Source of the DNA: Ichthyophis bannanicus
Taxonomy: Eukaryota > Chordata > Amphibia > Gymnophiona > Ichthyophiidae
Length of the DNA: 64,000 nucleotides
NCBI GenBank assembly: GCA_033557465.1
Contig: CM066035.1
Location: 918,354,235-918,418,234, forward strand
Direction: 5' to 3'
Position numbers and translations under genes: made by a program. Within the stretch, counting starts at the first letter, position 1, and each line of letters begins with the position of its first letter. The notes under the pieces are model-generated. The model ran no database searches, was not told the origin of the DNA, and worked only from the letters and a program-made list of their open reading frames with translations. Of the stretch, positions 54,372 through 64,000 are shown one piece after another.

Positions 54372-55095
54372 ACCTCTTCGGCAAGCACATGATGGACAAT
54401 GCCACAGAGCAGGAGTCAGAGTATAGGACTAGAACTAGGCTCTTCCAGAAGATCGCCAACTCCACCCGATGGAAAGCTTTGGGGAAAAAGTCCTTCTACC
54501 GAAGAAGAGGAAGGCTTACAGAACTTACCCCTGGTATCCAACCTACAAGCTTACCCACAGGGTCAGCAGGGGCATAGTCCTTGTAAGCCTAAAGCCCCAA
54601 AAAACCAGTTTGAGCTGCAACCTGGAAGGGGGGCTTTTGATTCCTTGGGCATGGCCTCTCTTCCCCTGCAGGGTTGAGGGCCACAGCATACAAGGGGGCA
54701 TCTGAAATTCTTCGCCGACCAGTGGACTGCTATAACCACCAACACCTGGGCCCTCCAGGTGGTGAGAGAAGGTTACCTCTTCCACTTCGAGCAGACGCTC
54801 CCTCTATTCTTCCCCAGAGAACTTCCCATGGCTCCTCTTCACCAAAACCTTCTGAAGCAAGAGCTCACGGGCCTCCTCGCAGCCAAACAGTCAAGTCTGT
54901 CCTGCCACCTCTATGGGGCAAGGGATTCTACTTCCGCTACTTCCTGGTTCCCAAAAAGACAGGCTACTTTTGGCCTATCCCGGATCTGCAGGAACTCAAT
55001 TGGTTCTTGGTGAAAAAGTTCAAAATGCTCTCCCTTGGAACGTTGCTGCCCTACCTCTAGCAGGGAGATTGGCTATGCTCCTTAGATCTCAAAGA
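54372..55095 (+). pseudogene. DIRS-A copy 4: gag end and RT start
   Basis: Gag end with RTRLFQKIANSTRWKALGKK. RT start: ITTNTWALQVVREGYLFHFEQT, LLKQELTGLLAAKQ and YFRYFLVPKKTGYFWPIPDLQEL, parallel to 34060-34330 of copy 2. Interrupted at LLRSQRCL by CR1-B on the - strand. Confidence 0.78.
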
Positions 55096-57195
55096 TGCTT
55101 AAGAACATAAGATATGCCATACTGGGTCAGACCAAGGTCCATCAAGCCCAGTATCCTGTTTATAACAGTGACCAATCCAGGTCACAAATACCTAGCAATT
55201 TCCCAAAAAGACCCACAGGTACCACAATGCTTGTACTGGGGCAAACAGTGCATTTCCCAGGTTGTCTTTAATAATGGTTTATAGACCTTTCCTCCAGGAA
55301 CTTGTCCAAAAAAAAAGTTTTAATCCAGCTACATTAACAGCTTTTACTACATCCTCCAGTAATGAATTCCAGAGTTTGATTACGCATTGAATGAAAAAAT
55401 ATTTTCTCTTACTTGTCTTAAGCGGATTACACTGTAGCTTCATTGCATGTCCCCTAGCCTTTCTACTTTTTGATGCTGTAAACAACCTATCTATGTTTAC
55501 CCGTTCCATTCTATTCATTAATGTATGGAGCTCTATCATATCTCCCCTCAGCCGTCTATTTTACAGGTTGAAGATCCCTAACCTTATAAGCCTTTCCTCA
55601 TAGGGGTATCCTTCCACCCCCTTTACCATTTTGGTGGCTCTTCTCTGTACCGTTTCTAATCCCGCTATATCCTTTTTAAGGCACGACAACTAGAATTGCA
55701 CACAATATTCAAGGTACGGCCACACAATGGAATGATACAACGGCATTAAAATATTGTTTGTTTTATTCTCCATTCCTTTCATTATGGTTCCTAGCATTCT
55801 ATTTGCCTTCTTGACTGCTACTGCACACTGGGCAGAGGGTTTCAACGTGTTATCGACGATGACGCTTAAATCCTTTTCCTGGGTGATGGTTCCTAATGTG
55901 GAACCTTGCATCATGTTAACATAGTTTGGGTTGTTCTTTCCTAGGTGCACTTGTTCACATTAAATTTTATCTGCCATTTGGATGTCCAGTCTTCCAATTT
56001 ATCCTCTTGCAGTTTTCCACAATCTTTTGGGGTTTTAACAATTTTGAATAATTTTGGGTCATCTGCAAATTTGATTACCTCACTAGTTATTCCCAGTTCC
56101 AGGTCATTTATGAATATGTTAAAAGCAGTGGACCCAGCACAGATCCCTGGGGTACTCCACTATTCACCTTTCTCCATTGGAAAAATTGGCCATTTAGCCC
56201 TACCCTCTGCTTTCTATCTTTTAACCAGTTCCTGATCACAATAGTACACTGCCTCCTATCCCATGACTTTTTAATTTTGCCAGGAGGGACCTTGTCAAAG
56301 ACTTTCTGAAAATCCAGATCCACTATACCAACCAGCTCACCTTTGTCTACCTGTTTATTCACAACTTCAAAAAAATCTAACAGATTAGTAAGGCAAGACC
56401 TTCCTTGACTAAAGCCATGTTGGATTTTTCCCATTAAACCATGACTAACTACAGGTTCAGTAATTTTGTTCTTTATAATGGTTTCTACCATTTTGCCCAG
56501 TATTGATGTCAGGCTCATCGGTCTGTAGTTTCCTGGATCACCCCGGAACCTTTTGTAAAAATTGGCCATTCGCCAGACTTCAGGTATTACAGATGATTTT
56601 AATGATAGTTCACAGATCACTAATAGAAAGTCTGCAACTCATCTTTTACCTTTCAACACCCTCAGATGTACACCATCTGGTCCAGGTGATTTGCTACTCT
56701 TTAATTTATCAAACAGTTGTAATACATCTTCCTAGTTTATCAATATTTCTTTCAATTCTTCAGATGCATCACCTTTTAATACCATTTCAGTCACGGGTAA
56801 CCTCTCTACATCTTCCTCAATAAAAGATCAAAGCAAATAATTCATTCTGTCTCTCCACTATGGCCTTGTCCCCTCTTAGTGCCCCTTTTACTCCTCTGTC
56901 ATCTAATGGTCCAACTGACTCTCTCACAGGTATTTTTGCTACGAATGTACTTGAAAACATTTTTATTATGCATTTTTGCTTCCATGACAACTTTTTTTTC
57001 AAATTCTCTCTTTGCCCGCCTCGCATCTAACTTGCCAGGGCTTATGTTGTTTTCAGTTTGTCATTTGGCTCCTTTTTCCATTTCCTGAAAGATGCTTTTT
57101 TGGCTACAACAACCTCTCTGACCTCACCTTTAAACCATTTGCTGGCAGTTTTTTGGACTTTCTTCCACTTTTCTTAAAAGGATTTGGGCTTCCAG
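55096..57195 (-). pseudogene. CR1-B LINE, linker to 3' end
   Basis: 3' end at the left (aagaacataagatatgccat). Leftward reading gives RLFTASKSRKARGHAMKLQ, LEYCVQF, DLSVIVDNTLKPSAQ, LGKNNPNY, a KFADDPKLF-type box (about 56070), VPQGSVLGPLLLTY (56115), RNWLKDRKQRVGLNGQFFQW, GFSQGRSCLTNLLDFFEVV, GNYRPMSLTSILGKMVETI, SKSPGPDGVHL and the linker GPLDDRGVKGALRGDKAIVE. It continues at 63704 after the L1-like insertion. Stops and frameshifts. Confidence 0.87.
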
Positions 57196-57208
57196 GATAG
57201 TATTTTTA
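57196..57208. other. 13 bp target-site duplication (left copy)
   Basis: gatagtattttta is repeated at 63691-63703. It bounds an insertion in CR1-B. The length fits L1-type target-primed insertion. Confidence 0.85.
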
Positions 57209-57324
57209 TGTTTAAATCATTTTTATTATTATTAACTACCAAATACAAAAAACTGGCCTCCTCTGGCTCGCAGAAGCTCTTATGTGAAAGCAGGTTGGCT
57301 GAGAAACAACTGTAACAATACAAA
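57209..57324 (-). mobile_element. L1-like 3' end, left piece
   Basis: The - strand ends taataataataaaaatga and tttaaaca, as in many vertebrate L1 3' ends. Continues at 63221 after DIRS-B. Confidence 0.5.
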
Positions 57325-57490
57325 AAGATTAAATTAGACTTACCTGCTAATTGTAGTTCCTGAAGGAACTCCAGTCTAGTCCCAGAAACTCTAGGGTTGT
57401 GCTCCTCTTCCAGCAGCTTGGAGACTGAGAAACATCATTCTTTGATGACACTGGTATAAGGACATTGGCACCTCCTCCTCACTCCAGTAA
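57325..57490 (-). repeat. DIRS-B 3' terminal repeat
   Basis: Begins aagattaaattagacttacc and shares about 120 bp in inverted orientation with 63060-63215 (ccagtctagtccc, tccagcagcttggagactga, aacatcattctttgat). Confidence 0.85.
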
Positions 57491-57781
57491 CCTATTGACA
57501 AAGTAGACTCACTGGAGCAACAATTAAGTAGTAAAACAGAAACTACCCCAACGGTAAAATAGAATAAACTATAAACTTTAAAACTTTCCTCTTAGGTCTT
57601 CGAATAACTGCAGAGGCCCTGGCTCCCTCCCCCCCCCCCCCCAGAAGAGCCCCGACCTTTGTATCATCCCCTTTTTTCAAACCTCCCCGTCTGGACCTGA
57701 AGCCCCACAACTTACTCTTCTCTTACCTGTGAGATTCACTGCTTCAGGCTCCAATCGTAACCAACCAACCGGGACGGGATC

Positions 57782-57878
57782 CGGGACTAGACTGGAGTTC
57801 CTTCAGGAACTACAATTAGCAGGTAAGTCTAATTTAATCTTCCTTATCGTCCCTCCAGTCTAGTCCCGGAAACTCTAG
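57782..57878 (-). repeat. DIRS-B internal complementary region
   Basis: 57782-57840 is the reverse complement of the left terminus (57325-57390 region). 57844-57878 is the reverse complement of the right terminus (63190-63220 region). The two meet at aatcttccttatcg, which reads across the junction of both ends. Confidence 0.88.
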
Positions 57879-57903
57879 GAATGTAACAGAGCAGTGAAAG
57901 AAT

Positions 57904-58880
57904 TCAATGGGCGGGACCTGCTAGACCAGCCTGAAGCACAGCTGTCCCAAAACAGGTATCCCTACTCGCCTGTACATCCAGACGGTAATGCTTGACAAAC
58001 AAATATAAAGACGACCACGTCGCTGCTTTACAAATTTCCACTGCAGGAACAAATTTGTACTCAGCCCAAAAAGCCGCTTGCACTCTCATATAATGCGCTC
58101 ACAACCCTTCTGGTACCAGCTTACCTTTTAACAGGTACGCCGACGCTACCGCCCCCTTAATCCATCTGGCAATAGTCGCCTTTGACGCTGCTTCACCCTT
58201 CCGAGGATCTCCAAACAAAACAAATAATCTATCCGATTTTCGGAACTCTGCAGTCGTCGGATATACTTCAAGGCCCTACGAACATCCAACCAATGCAACT
58301 GATCCGTGCAAGAGCTCTCTGACACCCTACGGAACACCGGTAACGATACTACCTGATTCACATGGAAAGGAGATAGTACCTTCGGCAAAAAGGACGGAAC
58401 CAGCCGCAATACTACTTTCGAATCATAAAAGGCTAGGAACGGCTCCTTACACGATAAGGACTGCAATTCCGAAATTTTCCTTGCCGACGCAGTAGCCACT
58501 AGGAAAACCACTTTCAGAGTAAGATCTTTCAACGACGACTTAGCCAAAGGCTCAAACGGTCGACTTCTTAATGCTCCCAAAACCAACTGCAGATCCCATA
58601 GAGGAACTACTTGTCTGCACGGTGGTCGCAAAAGCCCCACTGCTCTTAAGAATCTCTTAACATCTGGAAGAGTGCCCGGCGCTTGCCCCTTCCCCTATAA
58701 CAGGAGAGTGCTGCCAACTGAACTCTTAAGGAAGATGCTGCTAACTCTTTCTGAAAACCATCCTGCAAGAACGCCAAGACCTGCGGCACTGACGCACGTT
58801 AAGGCCTCACAATTCCTGTCCACACACCACGCCTAAAAGATGCACCACACGCGAACATATGCTAACGTAGTAGATCTCCT
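57904..58880 (-). pseudogene. DIRS-B tyrosine recombinase
   Basis: STTLAYVRVWCIF at about 58850 marks the N-terminal helix. Then PLWDLQLVLGALRSRPFEPL, LTLKVVFLVATASARKISELQSL (first catalytic R region), LHWLDVRRALKYI, and the C-terminal EICKAATWSSLYLFVKHYRLDV with the tyrosine. Frames shift near 58090-58146 and 58680-58830. Confidence 0.82.
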
Positions 58881-60880
58881 ACGAGCTCCTAACAAGGTAG
58901 CAATCACCGCCTCCGAGTACCGTTTAGCTCTTAACCTCGCCCTTTCAAGAGACATGCCGTAAGCGAAAATCGATCCACCTGAGGTATAAACAGCGGACCC
59001 TGCGACAACAGATCCTTCCTGACTGGTAGACGCCACGGCTTCCCCACCACCAGTCTCCTGAGGTCCGCATACCAAGGCCTTCTTGGCCAATCCGGAGCGA
59101 TCAGAATCACTAATCCTCTGTGAAGCTCTATTCATCGCACTACGCAGCCTATTCACATCCACGGAGGGAACACATACAACAGCTGCTCTACTGGCTAGTC
59201 TTGCATGAGAGCATCTAGACCCTCTGACAGTCTCTTTCCTTCTGCTGAAGAACCGACCGACCTTTGCTGAATTGAACGTCGCTATGAGACCCATCATTGG
59301 CTCACCCCAGCGCCTCACCACCATCTCGTAAACTTGTGGATGAAGCGTCCACTCTCCTGGATCCACTTTTACTCAACGCAAATAATCGGCCGTCACATTG
59401 TCCACTCCTGCCACATGTGCTGTCGACAGAGCCTGAAGGTTTTGCTCGACCCCATACGAACAGCTGTTTGGCCTCGGCCTCCAAGGGCGCACTGCTGGTG
59501 CCCCCCTGTCTGTTGATATAGGCCACCGCCGTTGCGTTGTCGGAAAACACTCTGATCGCTCTTCCCTGTAGGTACGGCTGAAACTTCTGCAATGCCCGTG
59601 CTACTGCTCGCAGTTCCAACCTGTTGATTGACCACGTTTTCTGTCCACTGTCCTTGCGTGAACCTTCCTTGAAAGTGCGCCCCCCAGCCTAGCATCTGTA
59701 GTCAGCGGTAGCCAGCCTGGCGTTTCCAAGGGCATACTGTTTTCCAGAGACTCCAGAAGCAATCACCACTGCAACGTTCTCCGTGCTACTTCTGGACAGA
59801 GTAACCTCCGAGACAATGGGTCGTTCTGGTGAGACCACCTTCTGAGTAATACTCTCTGCAACGGCCTCATATGGGCCCTTGCCCAAGGCACCAACTCGAG
59901 CGTCGCCGCCATCGTACCAAGGAGCTGTAGATAATGCCATGCCGTTGGACGTAGCCTGCTGAGAAATCGTCGGAACAACATTCTCAACCCGAGAGCTCGA
60001 TGTGGAGGCAGAAAAATCTTGCCCACCGCCATATCAAACCGCGCCCCTAGGTACTCCAGATTCTGAGATGGCGCTAAACTGCTCTTGGCCATACTGACCA
60101 CCCAACCTAAACTCTGCAGGCAGTTGACGACCCTGGACGTAGCCTGCTCGCTTTCTGTCCTCGACTTTGCTCGAATTAACCAGTCGTCCAAATATGGATG
60201 AACTAGAATACCTTCCTTCCTCAGTGCCGCTGCTACTACTACCATGACCTTGGTAAACATCCGCGGGGCCGTCGCCAGCCCAAACGGTAATGCTCGAAAC
60301 TGAAAAATACCCCATTGGCACCGCAAACCTGAGAAACCTTTGATGCTCCTGATGAATGGGAATGTGTAAGTACGCTTCTGACAAATCGAGGGATGTAAGA
60401 AACTCCCCTTTTCTGACTGCTACGATGACTGACCTTACCTTCTCCATATGAAAATGAGATACTCGAAGACACTGGTTCACCCTCTTTAGATCCAGAATCG
60501 GCCGATAAGTCCCTTCTTTTTTCGGAACCACGAAATAAATGGAGTATCAACCAAAACCACACTGGTGTCGAGGAACCGGCACTACTGCTTTGAGAGCTAG
60601 CAATCTTTCCAAGGTCTGCTTGACCGACTTGCACTTGCGATGCGCCGCGCAAGGGGACTGTACGAACGAGTCGGTCACCGATCGTTGAAATTCCAAAGCA
60701 TATCTTTCTCGAATTACCTCTAACACCCACTGATCTGATGTAATCTGGACCCAGGTAGCGTAAAACTCCTGTAAACGACCTCCCACCGGTAGCTCCACCT
60801 GGTCTCCCTGACTTCATTGCGGCTTTCTGAGGCCTGAAGAGGCGACAGCAAACCCTCTGCTCGCCCCTCGAAACCCCCAA
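58833..60880 (-). pseudogene. DIRS-B reverse transcriptase and RNase H
   Basis: RT start VGGRLQEFYATWVQITSDQWVLEVIR (about 60780), MVPKKEGTYRPILDLKRVN (about 60520), SLDLSEAYLHIPIHQEHQRFL, FRALPFGLATAPRMFTKVM (about 60290), catalytic HPYLDDWLIRA (about 60200). RNase H: ELRAVARAL and VFSDNATAVAYINRQGGT (about 59540), then WTLHPQVYEMVVRRWGEP and GLIATFNSAKVGRFFSR (about 59290). Several shifts. Confidence 0.85.
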
Positions 60881-61099
60881 AAATTTTGGTTTCTATAGGG
60901 AAAACGTCCCCTCTGACTCTGAGTGAACCTTGAAGAACGAAAATGACGAAAATCCTTTGAGGTATTCTAGCCATCGGCGGAAACCTACTCTGCTTCTGCT
61001 TCCCCTCCGGAAGCCTTCCGCCCTTAGTCTCCTAGATCCTTAACAATTTTGTCCAAATCCTCGCTGAAAAGCAGCTTCCCTTTAAAGGGAAGCTTACTC

Positions 61100-62323
61100 A
61101 ACCTGGCTTTAGAAGACGCATCTGCTGCCTAATTGCACAGCCAAAGGTACCTTTGCGCTGCCAACACTGAAAGCCATATTGTTAGATAGCCCCCTAATAA
61201 GATCATAATGAATATCAGCGAGATATGCCGCTCCTAACTCCAGTCTAGCTGCGTCACCTATCGACTCTTTGATCTGCTCTCTCTGGACTCGCTGAGACCA
61301 GCACAGACAGGCCCTTGCTACCCACACCCACAAATGGATGCTTGAATAGAAAGAGCATTCACCTCAAACACCTGCTTTAACAAAGCATCCAGCTTCCTGT
61401 CCTGAGTATCTTTGAGAGCCACACTCCCTTCCACCAGAATGGTTGTCTTCTTGGTCACCGCCGATACCGCTGCATCCACTCTTGGTGACCTAAAGAGTTC
61501 CTTATCTTGGTCTACCAGAGGATAAAGACGAGACATGACTCTAGACCCCTTGAGCGTTGCCTTGGGCATTTCCCACTCACTTTGAATCATTTCTTTTACC
61601 ACTCGGTGCATGGGAAAAGCTCTCTGAGTCTTCTGAAATGCCTGTAACAATGGATCTTCCAACGTAGCCTCCTCTGATGACCCTGCCGTCGGCATATTCA
61701 GTGCTTTAAGTGTTTCAGAAATAAGTGCGGGCAACTCTCTGAAAAATACACACTACTCTGGCCTGATCCTCCTGCTCCGTGATCTCTCCCTCTTCCAACT
61801 CCTCGTCCATCTCCAGATCTTGCTCCCCATCTACCATGCGTAGATCTTCCAAAATCATGGACTGCTCCTGCTTCTCTTTCTCTATTCTCGATTTCTTCGG
61901 CAATACCCCCGAAGTACCCACCGACAGAGGAGTCCCTGGTCGCTTCTGACCTAGAACCACACCGACAGAGCCCGAAGGAGAAACTTCTCCTTGAGTGCCC
62001 CCGAACGCCCTTTGAATCAGAGCCACAAAGTCCGGGGAAAAAATGGAAGACAAACTACCCGACAAGGGTGCTTGTGCAAGTGGTACATCCGGAGCAGTAG
62101 AAGGCCCCGGCACGGGCTCTGTAGGATCTATCACGGAGGACAGAGGCCCCTGCAAGCCCTCCTCATGATCCTCTTTTCCTGTATCCAAGTGTCGCTGTTC
62201 AGTGGCAGAAGCTTGGCAACAGTTTTTACAGACCCTTGTGTCTGAGACTGTAGACCTCTTCACCCCACAAAGTAAACACAATGTTTTAGCAGGCATGGTG
62301 ACCATGACAAAAGGCCCCAGCAC
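61100..62323 (-). pseudogene. DIRS-B gag-like protein
   Basis: Begins near 62296 with MPAKTLCLLCGVKRS and CKNCCQ, a CxxC...CxxC zinc-like motif. Followed by an acidic stretch (DLEMDEELEEGEITEQEDQ) and, after a shift near 61720, a helical region (EMPKATLKGSRVMSRLYPLVDQDKELF...). The last part, near 61110-61333, has AAYLADIHYDLIRGLSNNMA. Confidence 0.75.
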
Positions 62324-63039
62324 CCCTTAAAACCCCTCCCCGAAGCACCCGGTCCGAGGACCCTGAGAGGCTTTTTTTAAGCTATCCTCTATAATTGCAG
62401 GAATCCTCCGGAGCTAAATTCTGAAGAAATAAAACTAAAACGAAGCTCTGCTGCCCCAGGACGAGCGTTTGTATCCCCACATCAGCTCTTGACTTTCTCA
62501 CGTGAATCGCACGTGGCGCAGGCCTGCTGCCGATTCCGGCAGTACAAACATCAATTCCTTTCCAATAAAGCCATGGCGCCTTACCTTATCCACCGGAGCA
62601 GCGTTGTCTGCGCCGCTCCGTTGAACGAGCAGAAAAATTTCTGTCCGCTTTCCCCGGGCCTGCTCCACCCCGGGTCGACCCTGAGGGCTCTGAATAGCCA
62701 AGCTGCGCTGCAGCCACGACTCCCCTCTGCCCCAGCACCCGAGCACTGACAGGCAAGCCCTCTGTGATGCGCTTGGGATGCCTGCACTACTGGCTGCCTG
62801 CCTTTTTAGTAGACCAGGCTGTAATCGGAGCCTTTTTACCCTCGTTTCCCTCAAGGCCAAGGAGGAGCGGGATGGGAAAGGGGAGAGAGGTCTCTGTGAG
62901 CCAGAAAATTTAAAGGCACAGTAAAACTGCCTGCTCAAAAATCAAAACCTACCAGAATTAGTAGAAATTAAAGTAAACTACATTCAATTAAATTAAATCA
63001 AGCTACACTCTAACTAAATGTCCTTAATTGTTCCTCTAG
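62324..63039 (-). other. DIRS-B 5' untranslated region
   Basis: No open frame of interest. GC-rich stretch 62560-62780. It separates gag from the 5' terminal repeat. Confidence 0.55.
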
Positions 63040-63220
63040 TGAGCCGGGACCTCCAGGCTCACATCCTCCAGCTGCTTGGAGACTGAGATAACTGGAGTGA
63101 GGAGGCGGTGCCTATGTCCTTATACCAGTGTTATCAAAGAATGATGTTTCTCAGTCTCCAAGCTGCTGGAAGAGGAGCACAACCCTAGAGTTTCCGGGAC
63201 TAGACTGGAGGGACGATAAG
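63040..63220 (-). repeat. DIRS-B 5' terminal repeat
   Basis: Inverted partner of 57325-57490. Ends ccgggactagactggagg and gacgataag. Confidence 0.85.
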
Positions 63221-63690
63221 AAACAGCCGTCTTCAAATTCCAGAAAATCTACTCCTTGCAATCCCATCCTACCTTCCCCTCCTATCCCTACCCCCTCTCT
63301 CCCCCCTCCCCGTAGTGGAGTTAACATTTGTGATCAACGTCTTGGCCGGTATTCCCACACAAAACTAAGGTTAATGTCCACAATAGAAAAGTACAAACAA
63401 TAGAAAAGTACAAACAGGTGTTCCACGAGTCAGGCTTCAGGCCTGATGATGGCAATCCTTACATATAAAGGAAGATGAGAGACCCCAAGACAGTGGGTGC
63501 ACTATATGAACACACAATTGAGAGCTATACTAAGTCCTCTTGGGGAAAGTGACTGAATATATGGTTCCTAGACCTCCATGAACCTAGTATGTTTGGACGG
63601 AGAAACCTATGCCGTGATGTTCTCCATTTGCATTAATCTGTATAGGCTATTTCACCATGCCCGATAAGCTGGGGGCTCTAGATACTCTAA
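63221..63690 (-). mobile_element. L1-like 3' end, right piece
   Basis: Continues 57209-57324, giving 586 bp in all between 13 bp duplications. The - strand has a G-rich polypurine tract (63280-63315), a recognised L1 3' UTR feature. A 17 bp tandem doublet (aatagaaaagtacaaac) lies at 63381-63415. No ORF. The L1 label is inferred from the tail, duplication length and G-tract. Confidence 0.5.
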
Positions 63691-63703
63691 GATAGTATTT
63701 TTA

Positions 63704-64000
63704 AACAACACCCATGCTTGATGTAAATCTTTAACCCTTGCAGCTGCTCCTTTTAGTTTTTTCTTAATTATTTTCCTCATTTTATCACAGTCTCCCTTTT
63801 GAAAGTTAAAAGGTAATACTGTGGATCTCCTTGCTGTCCTTCCTCCATTTATTAAATCAAACGTGATCATGTTATGATCACTATTTCCAAGTGGCCCAAA
63901 CGCCCTTATCTCTTGCACCAGATCTTTTATTATAGTAAGAACTAGGTCCAAAATGGCTTTCCCTCATGCCGTTTCATGAGCCAGTTGCCCCAAGAAGCAG
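63704..64000 (-). pseudogene. CR1-B endonuclease end and linker
   Basis: The - strand reads MDLVLTIIKDLVQEIRAFG, NSDHNMITFDLINGG, LPFNFQKGDCDKMRKI and LHQAWVLFKN. It joins 57195 across the insertion. Nearly the same as 6600-6830 on +. Runs off the window. Confidence 0.85.

Larger units (their letters stand above)
57325..63220 (-). mobile_element. DIRS-B retrotransposon, full length
   Basis: 5.9 kb, reading right to left. 5' terminal repeat 63040-63220, gag 61100-62323, RT-RNase H 59300-60880, tyrosine recombinase 57904-58880, internal complementary region 57782-57878, 3' terminal repeat 57325-57490. The termini differ completely from DIRS-A, so this is another family. It sits within an L1-like insertion. 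No target duplication is visible. Confidence 0.88.
41276..64000 (+). mobile_element. DIRS-A copy 4, heavily interrupted, runs off the window
   Basis: DIRS-A pieces in element order: 41276-41731 (5' terminal repeat, leader and gag start), 42471-42660, 45431-45984, 51153-51369, 51788-52255, 54372-55095. Everything between is later insertions. The pieces follow the same order as copy 2, with some sequence lost around 52256-54371. The last visible piece is in RT, so RNase H, recombinase and the right terminus must lie beyond 64000. Confidence 0.82.

Noticed and set aside
1..64000. A host protein-coding gene
   Set aside because: Every frame with recognisable protein similarity belongs to a transposable element. 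No exon-like series with splice sites was found, although short exons in 1961-5640 cannot be excluded by eye.

Overview
The window is vertebrate nuclear DNA made almost entirely of transposable elements. I found no convincing host gene, no tRNA or rRNA gene, no CRISPR array and no bacterial or organellar operon. The mix of abundant CR1 and L2 LINEs, several DIRS-type tyrosine-recombinase retrotransposons, an RTE/BovB-like LINE, hAT DNA transposons, a Ty3/Gypsy element with a SCAN-like gag and a gamma-type endogenous retrovirus points to a non-mammalian tetrapod. A caecilian amphibian is my best guess, but that is inference. The names CR1-A/B/C, DIRS-A/B and L2-1/2 are my working labels for families within this window.

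Layout. 1-994 is the 3' end of a DIRS-A element on the + strand. 995-1960 holds CR1 and L2 scraps, including a 5'-inverted CR1. 1961-5740 has no recognised gene apart from a pyrimidine-rich degenerate tandem array. 5745-9230 is a CR1-B piece on + followed by an L2 on - that carries a small L2-tailed SINE-like insert. 10140-23606 is an L2 endonuclease region split by a 12.9 kb Gypsy element (-), which is itself split by a 6.9 kb endogenous retrovirus (-). 23607-30791 is a CR1-B (+) split by an L2 (which contains a solo LTR) and by an 817 bp unclassified insert with a 188 bp tandem duplication. 30792-37178 is an RTE-like LINE (-) split by a 5.4 kb DIRS-A (-). 37187-40422 is a non-autonomous hAT carrying a minisatellite and a foldback. 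40560-41275 is CR1-C.

From 41276 to beyond the right edge, one DIRS-A (+) has been broken by a series of insertions: an L2 end (with a CR1 inside it), a 2.77 kb hAT with a degraded ZBED-type transposase, a CR1-B (with a nearly full-length CR1-A inside it, which contains a perfect 208 bp inverted repeat), an internal CR1 fragment, an L2 fragment, and a second CR1-B (-). That last CR1-B holds an L1-like 3' end, which in turn holds a second, different DIRS element (DIRS-B, 57325-63220).

Most coding regions are broken by stops or frameshifts. The least decayed are the retroviral env (one frameshift), the Gypsy gag-protease (open throughout), CR1-A and the hAT transposase. Insertion boundaries are well supported: 4 bp duplications (AGCT, CTAG, CTAC) flank the LTR elements, 8 bp duplications flank both hATs, a 13 bp duplication flanks the L1-like insert, and the DIRS element in the RTE has none, as expected for tyrosine-recombinase integration.
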